Below are positions 47,891-64,000 of a stretch of DNA of 64,000 bases, in pieces. The notes beneath the pieces were generated by a model. It saw nothing but the letters and a program-made list of their open reading frames with translations, had not been told where the DNA came from and made no database searches. The stretch is from Argopecten irradians (lineage: Eukaryota > Mollusca > Bivalvia > Pectinida > Pectinidae). Numbering within the stretch: position 1 is the stretch's first letter; each line of letters starts with the position of its first letter. Both the position numbers and the translations under genes were made by a program. Location: NCBI RefSeq assembly GCF_041381155.1, contig NC_091137.1, forward strand, positions 26,023,351-26,087,350. The letters run 5' to 3'.

Positions 47891-48660
47891 TCAGTCGGAG
47901 GCGAACTTGCTTGGATTTTGTTTCCAATGATTGTTCAGTCTGCTTTTGAAGATATTAACATTTGGTGCACTCGATCCGTCATTAGGAAGACCATTCCACA
48001 GGTTTACCACACGGTTGGAAAAGAAGTTTCTACTTGAGTTTAGTCGGAAAGGCTTCACAAAGATTGTGTTGGCATTTCCTCTAGTAGCTATGTATGTTGT
48101 TTTTTGGAACATCCTTCTTGAGTCTATAGAATATACTTTATTGATGATTTTGAAGGTTTGAATCAAGTCGGATCTATTTCTCCTATACTCCAGCGTTAGG
48201 AGGCCAAGTTTTCTTAGTCTCCCGTATGGGATGTCCTTTAGGGAGGGTATCCTTTAAGTTGCTTTTCTCTGGACGTTTTCAATAGCTCTTTTATCTTTCT
48301 GATACATAGGTGACCATATAGTTGATCCATACTCTAGGTGGGTCCTTCAAGTTCTTTTCTCCAATAGTGAATTTTGAATTTGTTTGCACTTGTCTAGATT
48401 TAGTTCCATAAGCCAGGTGTTTGTCCACTTAGTTATGTTGTCTATGCTGCTTTGGAGTTCATGCATATGTGTTTTAGAACTTGGTGTTGAGTATAGATTA
48501 GTATCGTCTGCGAAAAGCTTAGTGATAAGGTAGCAGTTTCTGGTATGTCGTTAACATATATCAAAAACAGTACTGGTCCGAGTATGCTGCCCTGTGGAAC
48601 TCCACTGCCTACTGGGTGCACATCAGATTTTTGGCCATTAATGATAAATCTCCGTTCCAT
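47891..48660 (-). pseudogene. Non-LTR retrotransposon remnant (reverse transcriptase and C-terminal end)
   Basis: The minus strand shows reverse transcriptase motifs GVPQGSILGPVLFLIYVND, then LFADDTNLYSTP after a frameshift. A deletion follows, then HLEYGSTIWSPMYQKDKRAI, IPYGRLRKLGLLTLEYRR and the C-terminal segment FFSNRVVNLWNGLP ... FKSRLNNHW ending at 47891. The arrangement fits jockey/CR1-like LINEs of animals. The 5' part is missing beyond 48660, the frame is broken and a central piece is lost, so it is inactive. Confidence 0.85.
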
Positions 48661-48815
48661 TCCAGATAGAACTTACAAGTAAATCTAGTGTATCCACAAA
48701 AGAATCCGTTACTGTTTGGTTTGATATTGAATGATCAAATAGTATTATGTAAGATACAAAAGAAAACTTACAATATGTATTAAAGAATTTGGTATGCTCA
48801 CAGGAGTTTGACTTT

Positions 48816-48960
48816 CTGTCAATAATATATAGTATACATATATAAAAAATACCCCTATATACTATATAAAACACTATATATATTATATAAAAAAGTGTTT
48901 TTATTTAGCATAAAGGGGTATTTTTTATATGTGTAGACTACATGTATATGTTATTGACAG
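48816..48960. mobile_element. Small inverted-repeat element (MITE-like)
   Basis: The outer pair ctgtcaataatat / atgttattgacag and the inner pair tatataaaaaatacccct / aggggtattttttatatg flank an AT-rich core. It abuts the truncated 5' side of the LINE remnant. Confidence 0.78.
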
Positions 48961-49319
48961 AACGTCAATACCGGACCTGTCCGGTATGCTTTTCAAGAAT
49001 CTTGAAATTTCGCTGGGCCGTTTACAGAGATGACCGCAAGGCACTATGGGGGAAATTGTCTGATGAAGTTAAAAAAATAGTGACATCAATGCTTAAGTAG
49101 ATGTCTTGGTAGTATCATGCTGTCAGATTATTATTTTTAGTCTGCAAATGCCCGTGATTTGACTGGTTGGACCCTATAGTTCGTTTATGACAGACCTGGT
49201 AATTATAAATATAAGAAATATGAATGTGTTTTAAAGGGTTTGTAACACAACTGTTTTTTCAATATGTATGATAAAAAGTGATTTTACTTTATTAAAATAT
49301 ATATGTTACTTCAGGAATA

Positions 49320-49450
49320 TCCAGAGATCTGTTTAGAGCAGACAACAGAGGCGAGGCCGATTTTGCATTCATTTGCAATTCTTGCAAAGATGAGCCAATA
49401 GCGTTAATTTCGATGTTTTATAACTTTGATGAATTTATTTGTTTGTTTGT
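49320..49450 (+). other. Possible exon of an unknown element, weak
   Basis: After an acceptor-like ttacttcag the plus strand reads SRDLFRADNRGEADFAFIC then NSCKDEPIALIS, open for about 40 codons with a C-x2-C pair. It lies 350 bases upstream of the MULE-like fragment and might belong to the same element. Nothing recognised. Confidence 0.25.
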
Positions 49451-49698
49451 TAGTCTATTTATCGATCTTCATAAATAGAAAATACATAAATTATATAATA
49501 GACCATATACCTCATACAGAAGTATTTAAAATCCCATAATAATCAATAATAGATATTACACCAAACTTTGTTTTCTATGGCGATATTGTTACTTTATAAT
49601 TGAATATAAATGATAATGTATTGAATTACATAATAAAAATGTAATGTTACCTATTTTTTACCAATATATTATTTATTACCCATATATTCTGATTTCAG

Positions 49699-50478
49699 AC
49701 CGAAGGCCAAGACTGATGCACCAGCACTGATGGACATGATGTCATACGTTGAGCGCAGATGGATAGTCAGCGATTTGTGGGCTCCCTCCTGCTGGAGTGT
49801 GTTCGGGCAGGCCACCCGTACCAACAACGATGTTGAGGGGTGGCACCGCCGCATCAATGACAAGGCTGCAGGTAAATTCAATTCCATTCAGATATAATAT
49901 CTTTACTCACTATATACGTGTATGTAATCTAATGCTATCATAAGTTAAAGTAATGTGATTGGCATTAACTATTCTTGATGATGAAATGAAACTTTGTATT
50001 TTGCGAGAAGAAAAAAGCATTAGAAACAAGTCATTCAAAATATATATAATAAACATTTTTCTATCATTTTAGAAGGGAACCTCGGGATCTATAAGCTTGT
50101 CCCTCTACTGTTTGGGGAAGCTTCTCTTCTGACTCTGCAACGGCGATTATTGGTGTCCGAAGCTTAGCAGACACCAGAAGAAGCAGGTACATTATGTACG
50201 TTTCAATTAATTAATCGTTAATGCTTCAATACATTTATGAACTTTATTCATTGAACAGAGAATATTGATTTTTAAAATATATTCAAATATGGCATAAAAT
50301 TAGTCCGATAGAACTTGAAATACCAAATAATGGAGCTTGAGATACCAATTTTATATTTTAAATAACACAATATAGTAACACAATCTGGCAGTATATTATA
50401 GCAACTTACCATCTTTAATTTCAGACTAGCTCTATCCAGGCCAAGCTATTTGACCTTTGGGGAAGATACGCCGGTTGA
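49699..50478 (+). pseudogene. MULE-type transposase C-terminal fragment, spliced, with a frameshift
   Basis: Three exon-like blocks with proper splice sites are seen. 49699-49871 gives PKAKTDAPALMDMMSYVER then DLWAPSCWSVFGQATRTNND and VEGWHRRIN. 50073-50186 gives EGNLGIYKLVPLLFGEASLL then TLQRRLLVSE. 50425-50478 gives TSSIQAKLFDLWGRYAG then TGA. The RTNN..E.WH..N pattern is typical of the end of Mutator-like transposases in animal genomes. In block 2 the natural frame needs one base skipped near 50161 (VSE, then LSRHQKKQ); read straight, it stops at TAG. The catalytic DDE part is not found upstream, so this is a dead fragment. Confidence 0.7.
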
Positions 50479-51034
50479 GAGATGTCCAGCTTCACCATGC
50501 TGAAGCGATGTGCAACCTTGACCGACTAGGACTATCTAGAATAGTGTTACTGTTAGGATTTATGAACATTTGGTACATAACCCATTGGACATTCGTGTTT
50601 ACATCTTTTTGTCTTTGTGTCTGTTGTTGCTATTTGTTATGGATATACATGTATTATAAGTAATAGATTGAAAGAATTGAATAAAATGAAATCATATTGA
50701 ACTCTATTTGCATACTTTGTTGTTGCTTTTAAATCACAAACTGGTGAGTAAGTATGTAATCTTGAATACATATGAAACTATTTAATATATAATTCCTATC
50801 ATATGTATGTGTATATATATATATAAAAATCAATCAATTTAGTTTTAGATCACAAATATAATAGTAAATTCTGATTGTACTGTGTAGTACAAACATTATT
50901 ACGTGATGGTATACTTGCTTGTCCAAGTTGTCTCCCTTTAACCCTGTAATATCGTACGCCTGCGTATGCACGCATATTCAATCGCAAACAACACAACACA
51001 TGTGGTCTGCACAACTTATAACAGTATTTAAATG

Positions 51035-51165
51035 ATGGGAACGAGTTCGCCAAATTTACTGGGTACGACTTCGCCATGCTTGGGTACGACTTCGCCAACC
51101 TTGGATACGAGTTAGCCAATTTTGGGTACGAGTTCGGTTGGGTACGGGATCGCCATAATTCATTT
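51035..51165 (+). repeat. Minisatellite of gggtacgagttcgcca units
   Basis: About five to six units of 22-26 bases (gggtacgacttcgccatgct and variants), about 450 bases upstream of MYD88. Confidence 0.85.
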
Positions 51166-51328
51166 TATTTTGTATTCATACGAGCCTTGACAAAGTCCTC
51201 ACATACCATATCAATACATATCTGAATAAAATATAGATTCTTATATAACATCTCCGTTCAATATATAGAGTATAGAAAGTCTGTATTAATTTTATGATCA
51301 CATAACGCCCTCGGATGTTGACGGGATT

Positions 51329-51338
51329 GGGAATTCCC
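51329..51338. promoter_or_regulatory. MYD88: Perfect palindromic kappaB site upstream of MYD88
   Basis: GGGAATTCCC fits the NF-kappaB consensus GGGRNNYYCC exactly and is followed by a further C. It lies 278 bases before the MYD88 ATG. An ETS-like CCGGAAGT lies nearer the gene, at about 51425. The functional role is inferred. Confidence 0.6.
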
Positions 51339-51616
51339 CTTTTCTTTCCGTTCAGCACAACGCTTGATTCGAATACAATGTAATATGCATTGTCATTGTC
51401 ACTTTGATGCTTGTGATACGAACCCGGAAGTAAAGTTCACAAACTACGACATAAACAACCGAAAGTAGCCAACTGGTACGTAGGCCTAAATAGTTTCCGA
51501 GATTGACCTTATGGATATATCCATATATATATTGACTTTGTTTTTGTGAATAAGATGTAGATTTTTGATATTTGAAAGCATTGCATATGTGGTCAAGATT
51601 AATATCAAGTTAGAAT

Positions 51617-56313
<4,697 letters not shown>

Positions 56314-56725
56314 ACCTAAACATATCTTACAACAAAATGGCAGTTTAATGAAATATAATATTTATTATATGTTCTTGGTTTAAGACTGTTAACACCATTA
56401 TTTAATTGTTATGATATGTGTTCTTCAACAATGGCTACGTCCATATTTTTATTGCCTTTACAGTAAATATATCTTGCCTTGCGTTGATTATGCTTAAAAT
56501 AACATTTACTTTAAAAGTTTATTGTCATGTGATCAAATCAGTAATTTTTGAACTCATTCCAGGTGTATATTACCATTGTATTTGTTCAAGTTTGAGACTG
56601 GATCATGACAAAATGTCTGTCAGATATGTTTATATTAATAGTTTGTATTATGATACATGTAGTACTATACAGATATACAAGTGATACACAGAATTAACTT
56701 AATGGATACGAAACTGAATTCTTAA

Positions 56726-57075
56726 AGGCCCACTACCTTTCCGAATCGGCTTTTAATTGTTAAAATTGGAATGCGAAACAAGATCGATAATTTTGTAGAG
56801 TTGCAAGAGTTATTAAGTTACCGTTAATACTGCACATTCCAACATGTACACCTTCTGAACGATTTAATTAAAATAAATGAAATGTTAATTTTCATAAAAT
56901 GGGTCGTCTTATGTTTCCCGCTGTCATCCTAAATATTGCACTGTATTTGACTACTACTGTGTCAGACGACAAAACAGCAAAATGACTCTCAACAGTAATT
57001 ATATATTACGTAGGAAATCTTGTTTGGTGTTTTATCCCCATCTTAGGCCATCTGAGGTTATACATGTTAAGAAAC
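56726..57075 (+). mobile_element. Copy of the AGGCCCACTACCTTTCC repeat family
   Basis: It starts aaaggcccactacctttccg and follows the same block order as the 44 kb copies down to ttggtgttttatccccatctt and aggccatc. It lies about 410 bases downstream of the MYD88 stop, possibly within the 3' UTR. Confidence 0.85.
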
Positions 57076-57099
57076 CCTAATGTTTTGTTCTAGACAGTT

Positions 57100-57880
57100 A
57101 GTTCAACAGTTTTAAAGAAATGTTTCTAATTTATTACTTGATAAAAAGTTATTTATACAAATAGTCAATTTGCATACTATCTAAAACAATGAATTTATTT
57201 TGTGTTGTTTATGAAAATTTGTTTACACTAATTAATCTTGAATAGTTTTTACAGTTGCTTATAATTTGAACACATAGTGATGTGTTGTATATTGATATAT
57301 CCCAGCATTGTGAAGATTTATTTAACTTTGTTTATCAATGTTGTATTACAGATGTGTGTGTTTCTGCACCTCTTTACCTTAGAAGGACAAAGTGCTTATA
57401 TTTGATAATGGCACTGTATTGTTTGTTGTAAATTGCTATCAATAGATGTTTTTAATCAATGGATATAAATGATTTTCAGTTATATTTATATATGAATTTT
57501 GTCATTAATGCTACATCTTGCATAGCATTCATTTAAGATGATCTGTTGTATAATAACATTGTTAAGTTCCTCTATCAGCAAAATCCTGGCCGCTTTATAT
57601 AGTTCAGTGGTCATGCCGGATGTAGCTACATGTGGGTATTAAAATTAAAATGTCATATACAATCTGATTATTATATAATGAATGATCAGATTTTTGCCAG
57701 TATCATGCGTAAAAACAGACGAAAATACAACAGATTTGTGTACAACAGAATACTATTGCCTTTCGTGCCAGAAGAGAATCTCAGTAAACATTATTACCCC
57801 CCGGTATATCTCTTAACCCTGGCCAGTTTATTTGTGACAATGGTGGCTCCCAAAATAAGTTACTAAATTATAAGTACATG
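57100..57880. other. AT-rich intergenic stretch downstream of MYD88
   Basis: No gene or element recognised; MYD88 3' UTR may extend into it. Confidence 0.45.
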
Positions 57881-57883
57881 TAC

Positions 57884-59065
57884 TATGGCTTCAACATATT
57901 GTATTATATGGTAATGTTACTTTGGCTGCAACATATTGTATTATATGGGAACAATACTATGGCTTCACCATATTGTATAATATGGTAATGTTACTTTGGC
58001 TTCAACTTATTGTATAATATGGGAACAATACTATGGCTTCGTCATATTGTATTTAAGGATTAACTTGAATAGATTTTTTATGTTATGGAGATATAACACA
58101 AAAATCTGAGTGTACTCTAAATAAACCGCGAAGTGGTTTATGATGAGAGTACACTCAGATTTTTGTGTTATATCTCCATAACATAAAAAATCTATTCAAA
58201 TTAATCCTTATAATTCAAATTACTAAAGATGATCTCTTCAATACTCAAAATTCATTCTGGGACTCTATTGTCTATGAAATCATTACGCCGTCATCTCAGC
58301 CAATCAGAAGCAACGTCACAAACGGCGACGCCATTTTTTCCTTTATGGGCTGATAAAGTAAATTTTTAAACCAATGAAAATGCTCGTAACAAGCAAAATT
58401 GAATTATAATATGGTAATGTTACTATGGCTGCAACATATTGTATTATATGGGAACGTTACTATGGCTTCAACATATTGTATGATATGGGAACAATACTAT
58501 GGCTTCATTATATTGTATAATATGGGAACGTTACTATGGCTGCAACATATTGTATTATATTGGAATGTTACTATGGCTGCTACATATTGTATAATATTGG
58601 AACAATACTATAGCTTCATCATATTGTTTAATATGGTAATGTTACTATGACTGCAACATATTGTATAATATGGGAATGTGATTATGACTTCATCATATTG
58701 TATTATATGGGAACGTTACTATGGCTTCAACATATTGTATAATATGGGAACAATACTATGGCTTCAACATATTGTATAATATGTGAACAATACTATGGCT
58801 TCATTATATTGTATAATATGGGAACGTTACTATGGCTGCAACATATTGTATAATATTGGAACAATACTATAGCTTCATCATATTGTATAATATGGTAATG
58901 TTACTATGACTGCAACATATTGTATAATATGGGAATGTGATTATGACTTCATCATATTGTATAATATGGTAATGTTACTATGACTGCAACATATTGTATA
59001 ATATGGGAATGTGATTATGACTTCATCATATTGTATAATATGGGTACGTTACAACTATGGCTTTA
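57884..59065 (+). repeat. 37-bp satellite, ~23 units, interrupted by a MITE
   Basis: The unit is close to tactatggcttcaacatatt then gtataatatgggaacaa, 37 bases long. About four to five units lie at 57884-58052 and about eighteen at 58405-59065. Variants alternate (ttcaacat / tgcaacat / ttcatcat; gggaacaa / ggtaatgt / gggaatgtg), suggesting higher-order repeats of two or three units. The 83-codon open frame inside is an artefact. Confidence 0.93.
58053..58405 (+). mobile_element. MITE-like element inserted in the 37-bp satellite (family also at 5118-5346)
   Basis: The left part is a strong hairpin: taaggattaacttgaatag through gagatataacacaaaaatct and gagtgtactct pairs with agagtacactcagatttttg through its complement, loop near 58128-58141. 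The right part, gccgtcatctcagccaatca to tttttccttt and atgctcgtaacaagcaaaat, matches the 5 kb copy. Satellite units resume immediately after it. Confidence 0.88.
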
Positions 59066-59079
59066 ACTTACATTGTATT

Positions 59080-61270
59080 TTATGACATTTATAAATTATA
59101 TCACGTAAACAAATAATAAATGTTTGATCAGATAAAGTTATGTCAGATGTAAAATTTGCAAAATAAAAACGTCAGAAAAAAGAAAAGTAGACAAAATAAA
59201 AAAAGATAGAAAATAGAAAAAATATATAAGATAAAAAAAAAAAACAGCTTTTTGTACATGATGTCAGTGATTAAAAAATGAACGTTTGTATCTTGGTAAC
59301 GATTTAAAGTTAAAAATCAGTTTACTTTAAAGGTCAGGTACCGACATAATTATGTGTAAATATATAGGAAATCACTATGGAATTTGGGTGCACTTAAATA
59401 TGAGTTAGCTCATAAGAATTCACGTGATAGAACTTTATTGGGATACATCACAAATGTTCTAACATGACATGTAGGTGATAGTGGTTTTGTTCTTTGGAAT
59501 TGGTCTAATTAGCAGAAACAATACACATATACAAGATCTGTAACTGACCATGATGATAACTTTTCATCAAACATCACTATGGAATTTTTGTGCTGATGAA
59601 ATGTTTTTACATTTCAATCTGGTGATGGTTTATTTGTCAATTCGCTGTACAAGAATGTTCATTTGAATGAAAATAACTTACTCTGCATTATCTAGTGGTG
59701 GTTTAGTGTGGTGTAGGCGTACATGTAATCATTACTTTTGTTCTCTAGATGTAGTGGGTATATATAAGAGATAATTTTCTCTCATACCAACATGTGTACA
59801 TTTTAAATTGGCTGTTCTAAGGCTAGGGCAATATATGACTACCCATGTAATTCAACCGGGTTACGTCACAGCGTCAACAGAAACGTGGCTGTGTTTACAA
59901 TACAAACAACGGGATTGGTGTTAAAATCAAGCAATATTTATGTATGGAGAATTGCAGTTCCGTTTGTTTTCCTAGAATTTATTTAAAAATGACGAATAAT
60001 CATAGGAGTAAAATTGCAATAAAACGTCTAGGTATGAGAGAAAATTACAGATATTCTACCCATGGGATCACAAACTATTGTAAAACTTATGACAAGCTTC
60101 GAGCTTTATAAGATTTTGTGACCCTCGGGTAGAATATCCCTATCCTTCATATCCACATATGAAAGAGTCTTATAATATTAAATGTTAATTGTTTGTAAAT
60201 AATTGTCATTGTTGGTTATTTGCATAATATGACTGATTTTAAAGAGAAAAATGCCTTTACATTGCATACAATGACATTTTATAGACAAGATGCCTTAGTT
60301 TACTGCATTTTAAACTTTATTGTAAAACAGAACACGGTGTGCCACTGATAAGTATATTTTGATAATGATTTCTATATTTGTTTCTATAGTATTGATCACC
60401 TTGGATACATGGATTGTTCTGATCATTTTATGATTAACGAATCGAAATGGCAGTGTACATTTTTGATATCAATTTAGAACAAAATATGTTTCGGTAGAAA
60501 TTAAAAATCATGAAAAATAAATAACTATCTTCTGATGGTAACGTGTAATCTCTTTTTGTTCATACCAACACTTTATCTTTAAAAAAAAATACAAAAATCT
60601 TGAAAAATATGGGACGACTACAAGAATGTGACACCGGAACGCCTCACTTTTGAACAAAAAGGAAAATAAAACCAGATAACTTTGGTTAGTAAGGTAAAAC
60701 CTGCTCTAGAGTACACCTCTATATAAAGGACACCTCTCTATAAAGGACCACGCCATCATTTGGTGCAATGTACTATCTGATTATAGTCAATATATACATA
60801 CATGTATATAAATGACATGCAGACCTATCAACCCAATGTGGTGATATTTATTACATAATTACTTTTGTATGAAGGATATTTGTGCTATGTTCCTTTAGTG
60901 TCCTTTATAGACGGGTTTGACTATATCTATTTTTCTTGGTTTCGGAGGTGTTTAACTTGTAGGAAATTTGAAAATAGAATATCAATTTAAATGTCAAATC
61001 AATACTTTATGTCATCAAATACGTATATATGTAAAAAGTATATTACAGTAACAAAGTTAACCTCACAATGAAAATTTACGTAAATACTATAATCTAAGAG
61101 TATATTTCAACTCCATTCAAAATAATTTGATGATATATCAAGACAGCCCATGTTAGGATAGTATGTTTTGTTTATTAATGATACATAATCAATTACAAAT
61201 ATTTTCATATAAATATATAGGGTAGGCACTAATCTGTAATCTCAGCACTTTTGGCTCGTGCCATTTATCA
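59080..61270. other. AT-rich intergenic stretch with two inverted repeats (59755-60064 and 60048-60145)
   Basis: No gene is seen. Arms tgggtatatataagagataa-ttttctctcatacc and ggtatgagagaaaatt-acagatattctaccca enclose about 250 bases. A second hairpin pairs gatattctaccc-ggatcacaaa with ttttgtgacc-gggtagaatatc. Confidence 0.65.
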
Positions 61271-61276
61271 ATCTGC

Positions 61277-61470
61277 ATGGGGGCCGCGGTGGTTAACATG
61301 TACCGACATATTACCACATGCCCTCCACCTCTGGGTCACGGGTTCGAATCCCATGTGGGGCAGTTGCCAGGTACTGACCGCTTGGCGGTGGCTTTCCTCC
61401 ACCAACAAACCTGACACGTCTTCAAATGACCCTGGCTGTTAATAGGACGTTAAACTAATCAAACCAAACT
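61277..61470 (+). mobile_element. tRNA-derived SINE, family A
   Basis: gggggccgcggtgg (A-box partly deleted), ccctccacctctgggtcacg, ggttcgaatcccatgtgggg, gccaggtactgaccgcttgg, ctttcctccaccaacaaacc and the tail ctggctgttaataggacgtt then aaactaatcaaacc. Confidence 0.92.
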
Positions 61471-61934
61471 GCATATTATTTCTCTTAATTAATACAATAT
61501 TACTACAGTAATGTGGCCCAGTTACATGAACATTCCTTTATAGTATAGTAGGTAAAACATTACTAAATATTTACGTTAATAACCAATTTGAAATTTCACG
61601 ATTTGGCTAGGATGATATATACGGGTTACTACTTATCTTTCGTTAAAAACAGTGAAAACCTTAAAATAGAATTTCAGCAAAAATTACAAGCTATACGATA
61701 TATTAATTATACAGTATATATGCCACAACAAAACAGATAAGGAAGAAGTGGGAAGTCAAAATAATACAACCGTAACACCAAATAACTGTAACAATATTAC
61801 AGACAAATTAAGGATATTTTATAATTTATCTTGACCTTCATCACCATCATCATCATGACACCAATTAGAGTACTTGACCATGTGCGAGACGAGCTGTTCA
61901 GGTCAATATGTCATCAAGTACAAATGTATAAACA

Positions 61935-62962
61935 AGAGGCTTATGGGTCTTAACGGTCAGCTGAGTTCGGATATAGAATGTAACACTATACTTTGGCTCA
62001 TCTGGCCCTTAAAGTTAGCCAGTGACTTTATAAATTTGACTTATGAAGAGTATTTGGTTTCATCATATCTGTAAATTCAGAAGGGTTTTTAAAATTTTAG
62101 CCATTTTGACCTCTTTTGTCCTCGCCCCTTTGCCCCTAGGGGTCGTCCAGATCATTATGGATGTAATGTTAGCATGCTATATCAGGCTAATGATTCTGAC
62201 CACGTTTGACCCATTTCCTATGAAAATTTTGCAAAAAAAATGCTCATAAATGTGTTTTTTTCTATATAAACTATAGTAAACTTGACCCCATCCTCAGAGA
62301 TAACATGAGACCCCAGGGTCTTATTATTCACAATTTTTTAAATGACCATCTTTCATCTATATATTTGATTCTACCATTTCCAGAATTTACAAAGAAGATT
62401 TTTAAAGTTTTAGCCAATTTGACTCATTTTGCCTCCCCCTAAGGCCCCAGGGGTCAGTAATGGAGAATTTGTTAATAGTATTCAATGGCCATCTCTTATT
62501 CCCGATAATTCTGACAACATTTGACCCATTTCCTATTTCAACCGACCAAATAATACTCAAATAAGGGTTTTCCCTTTATAAACTATAGTAAACTTAACCC
62601 CTTCCCCAGGGGGTAACGTGAGACCCCAGGGTCATATAATTCACAATTTTTGTAAAGGACCTTAAGACCTTTTTTATCAATGAAGAGTATTTGATTCTAC
62701 CGGATCGGTGAAGATTTTTGAAATTTTAGTCAATTTTACCCCTTTTGGCCCCTCCTACAATCCCTAGGGTGCGGACCATATTATTCAAAATTTTGGTTGG
62801 CCTTATGCCTTAGAAGGTTTTACAAAATTTCATTAGAATACTTTCAGCAGTTTTGGAGAAAAAGTCGAAAATGTAAATTGTTCACGGACAAACGACGCAC
62901 GACGACGGACAAAAGGCGATAAGAATATGTCACTTGAGACTTCGTCTCAGGTGACCTAATAA
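61935..62962 (+). repeat. ~1 kb dispersed repeat with ~300 bp internal tandem units
   Basis: It starts acaagaggcttatgggtctt then aacggtcagctgag, and ends acggacaaaaggcgat, gtcacttgagacttcgtctc and aggtgacctaataaaa. Between are about three units sharing ttgacccatttcctat, tataaactatagtaaactt, gagaccccagggtc, attcacaattttt, gaagagtatttgattctacc and tttagccaattt. This style of repeat is widespread in bivalves (from general knowledge). Open frames in it are not genes. Confidence 0.8.
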
Positions 62963-62969
62963 AATCAAT

Positions 62970-63720
62970 TAATATTATCTTTATTATTGATCGATATAAT
63001 GATTAAAGCAAATACATCTATGATGGCAAATGGAAATGAAATATTATTCAAAGCAAATACTATATTGGTAATACCAAATAAAATATTGATAAAATGATAC
63101 TACATTATATAATGTAATGTGATAATATTAATAATAACGAAATCACAAATTCTTATGGTGTATTTGAACAATAGGTGATGGCTATGGCGTCCCATATTGT
63201 TCTGACAGTGATAGTACATGTATATGTAGATTACACAGTGTATTTTTTATCGCAAACGTGCTTCAAAGTGTAAACATTTAGTGGTAGCGCAGAACAAATG
63301 CCATCCCATTAAACGTGAACATACTTTAATGATTTACTTACATACATGTATTTCATATTTTTACAATCAATGTCTTCCAATTTAATTAATTAATTAATCA
63401 AAGACTATGTATGGTTTGGACGTTTTTTGGCCCCAAAATTTATCAGAGTTTCAAAACTGTTTTTTAGTATCTAAATTATTGAATTTGACATATAAAGTAC
63501 ATCTCTGATACAACTATTATGACTGTTTTCTAATTTTGTAGCTGTAGTTGCCATGGTAACCATCAAAAATATGCATAAATTATGAAAATGTAGAAATTTT
63601 GACTAAGTTGATTGCTAAGTTTTTGTCTAAGAACGATAGAGCGCATCCTTGTCATGAACAAACTTAATATTTACTGAGAATATATATGCACTTTCAATAC
63701 ATCTTTAGGAGAAATGTAAA
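62970..63720. other. AT-rich intergenic stretch
   Basis: Nothing recognised. Confidence 0.4.
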
Positions 63721-63726
63721 GTTTGT

Positions 63727-64000
63727 TTAAAGATGCTCCACCGCTGAAAAATGGTATTTTTTCACTATCAAAAACAGAAGGAGACGATTTAGTATTTTTC
63801 TTCAGTTACAAAAGTTACTTACTTTACACCAGTACCATCGTTAAAAAATTTTGAGCTTCTAATTTTGATTCAAGTTAAAAATATGAAAATTAATTAATTG
63901 CATCCCGAAAAAATTCCGTGGCACTATATGCTATATGGAATGAAGTACTAATTGTGCATGCACCAAAGGCGAAATAATTTTTTTTATATTATTTTTTGTT
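63727..64000 (+). mobile_element. TTAA-flanked MITE, third copy, cut by the window end
   Basis: It starts ttaaagatgctccaccgctg and then follows the 46307 copy closely. The right terminal repeat lies outside the window. Confidence 0.88.

Noticed and set aside
58399..58650. 83-codon open frame
   Set aside because: Lies entirely in the 37-bp satellite.

Overview
This is a eukaryotic nuclear window, AT-rich and gene-poor, and it most likely comes from a bivalve mollusc. A pteriomorph such as a scallop is my guess, but the species is not proven. Reasons: spliced animal genes with GT-AG introns, a MyD88 with a Ser-rich C-terminal extension, tRNA-derived SINEs with mollusc-style heads, and many short inverted-repeat elements.

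Layout. 1-430 is a ~160 bp satellite. 858-2078 (-) is an intronless class A GPCR. 3.5-10.6 kb is a repeat field: a ~0.9 kb direct duplication, a CT microsatellite, a 1.2 kb CGT-rich terminal-inverted-repeat element and a GC-rich array. 12.5-16.6 kb (+) is SEC61G, with large elements in its first intron. 18.9-22.7 kb is again repeats. 22.9-27.6 kb (+) is HSPBAP1 (JmjC), rebuilt here from seven coding exons. 30.65-38.96 kb (-) is CNOT9, but the locus is broken. Its last two coding exons occur twice, one exon carries four single-base insertions, and at least two internal exons are absent. This looks like an assembly fault with an unpolished insert, not biology. 39-51 kb is transposon-rich: LINE 3' ends, a MULE-like transposase fragment, TTAA-flanked MITEs and palindromes. 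51.6-56.3 kb (+) is MYD88, six coding exons, with a perfect kappaB palindrome about 280 bp upstream. 57.9-59.1 kb is a 37-bp satellite split by a MITE. The rest is intergenic or repeat.

The genes do not form an operon or pathway. SEC61G is secretion translocon, CNOT9 is mRNA deadenylation, HSPBAP1 is a putative JmjC oxygenase, MyD88 is innate immune signalling, and the GPCR is an orphan receptor. I found no convincing new multi-gene system. The most noteworthy items are the corrupted CNOT9 region with a 78-bp coding/3'UTR minisatellite, the kappaB site at MYD88, the conserved C-terminal motif at the end of a long HSPBAP1 tail, and several unusually clean foldback elements and small repeat families.
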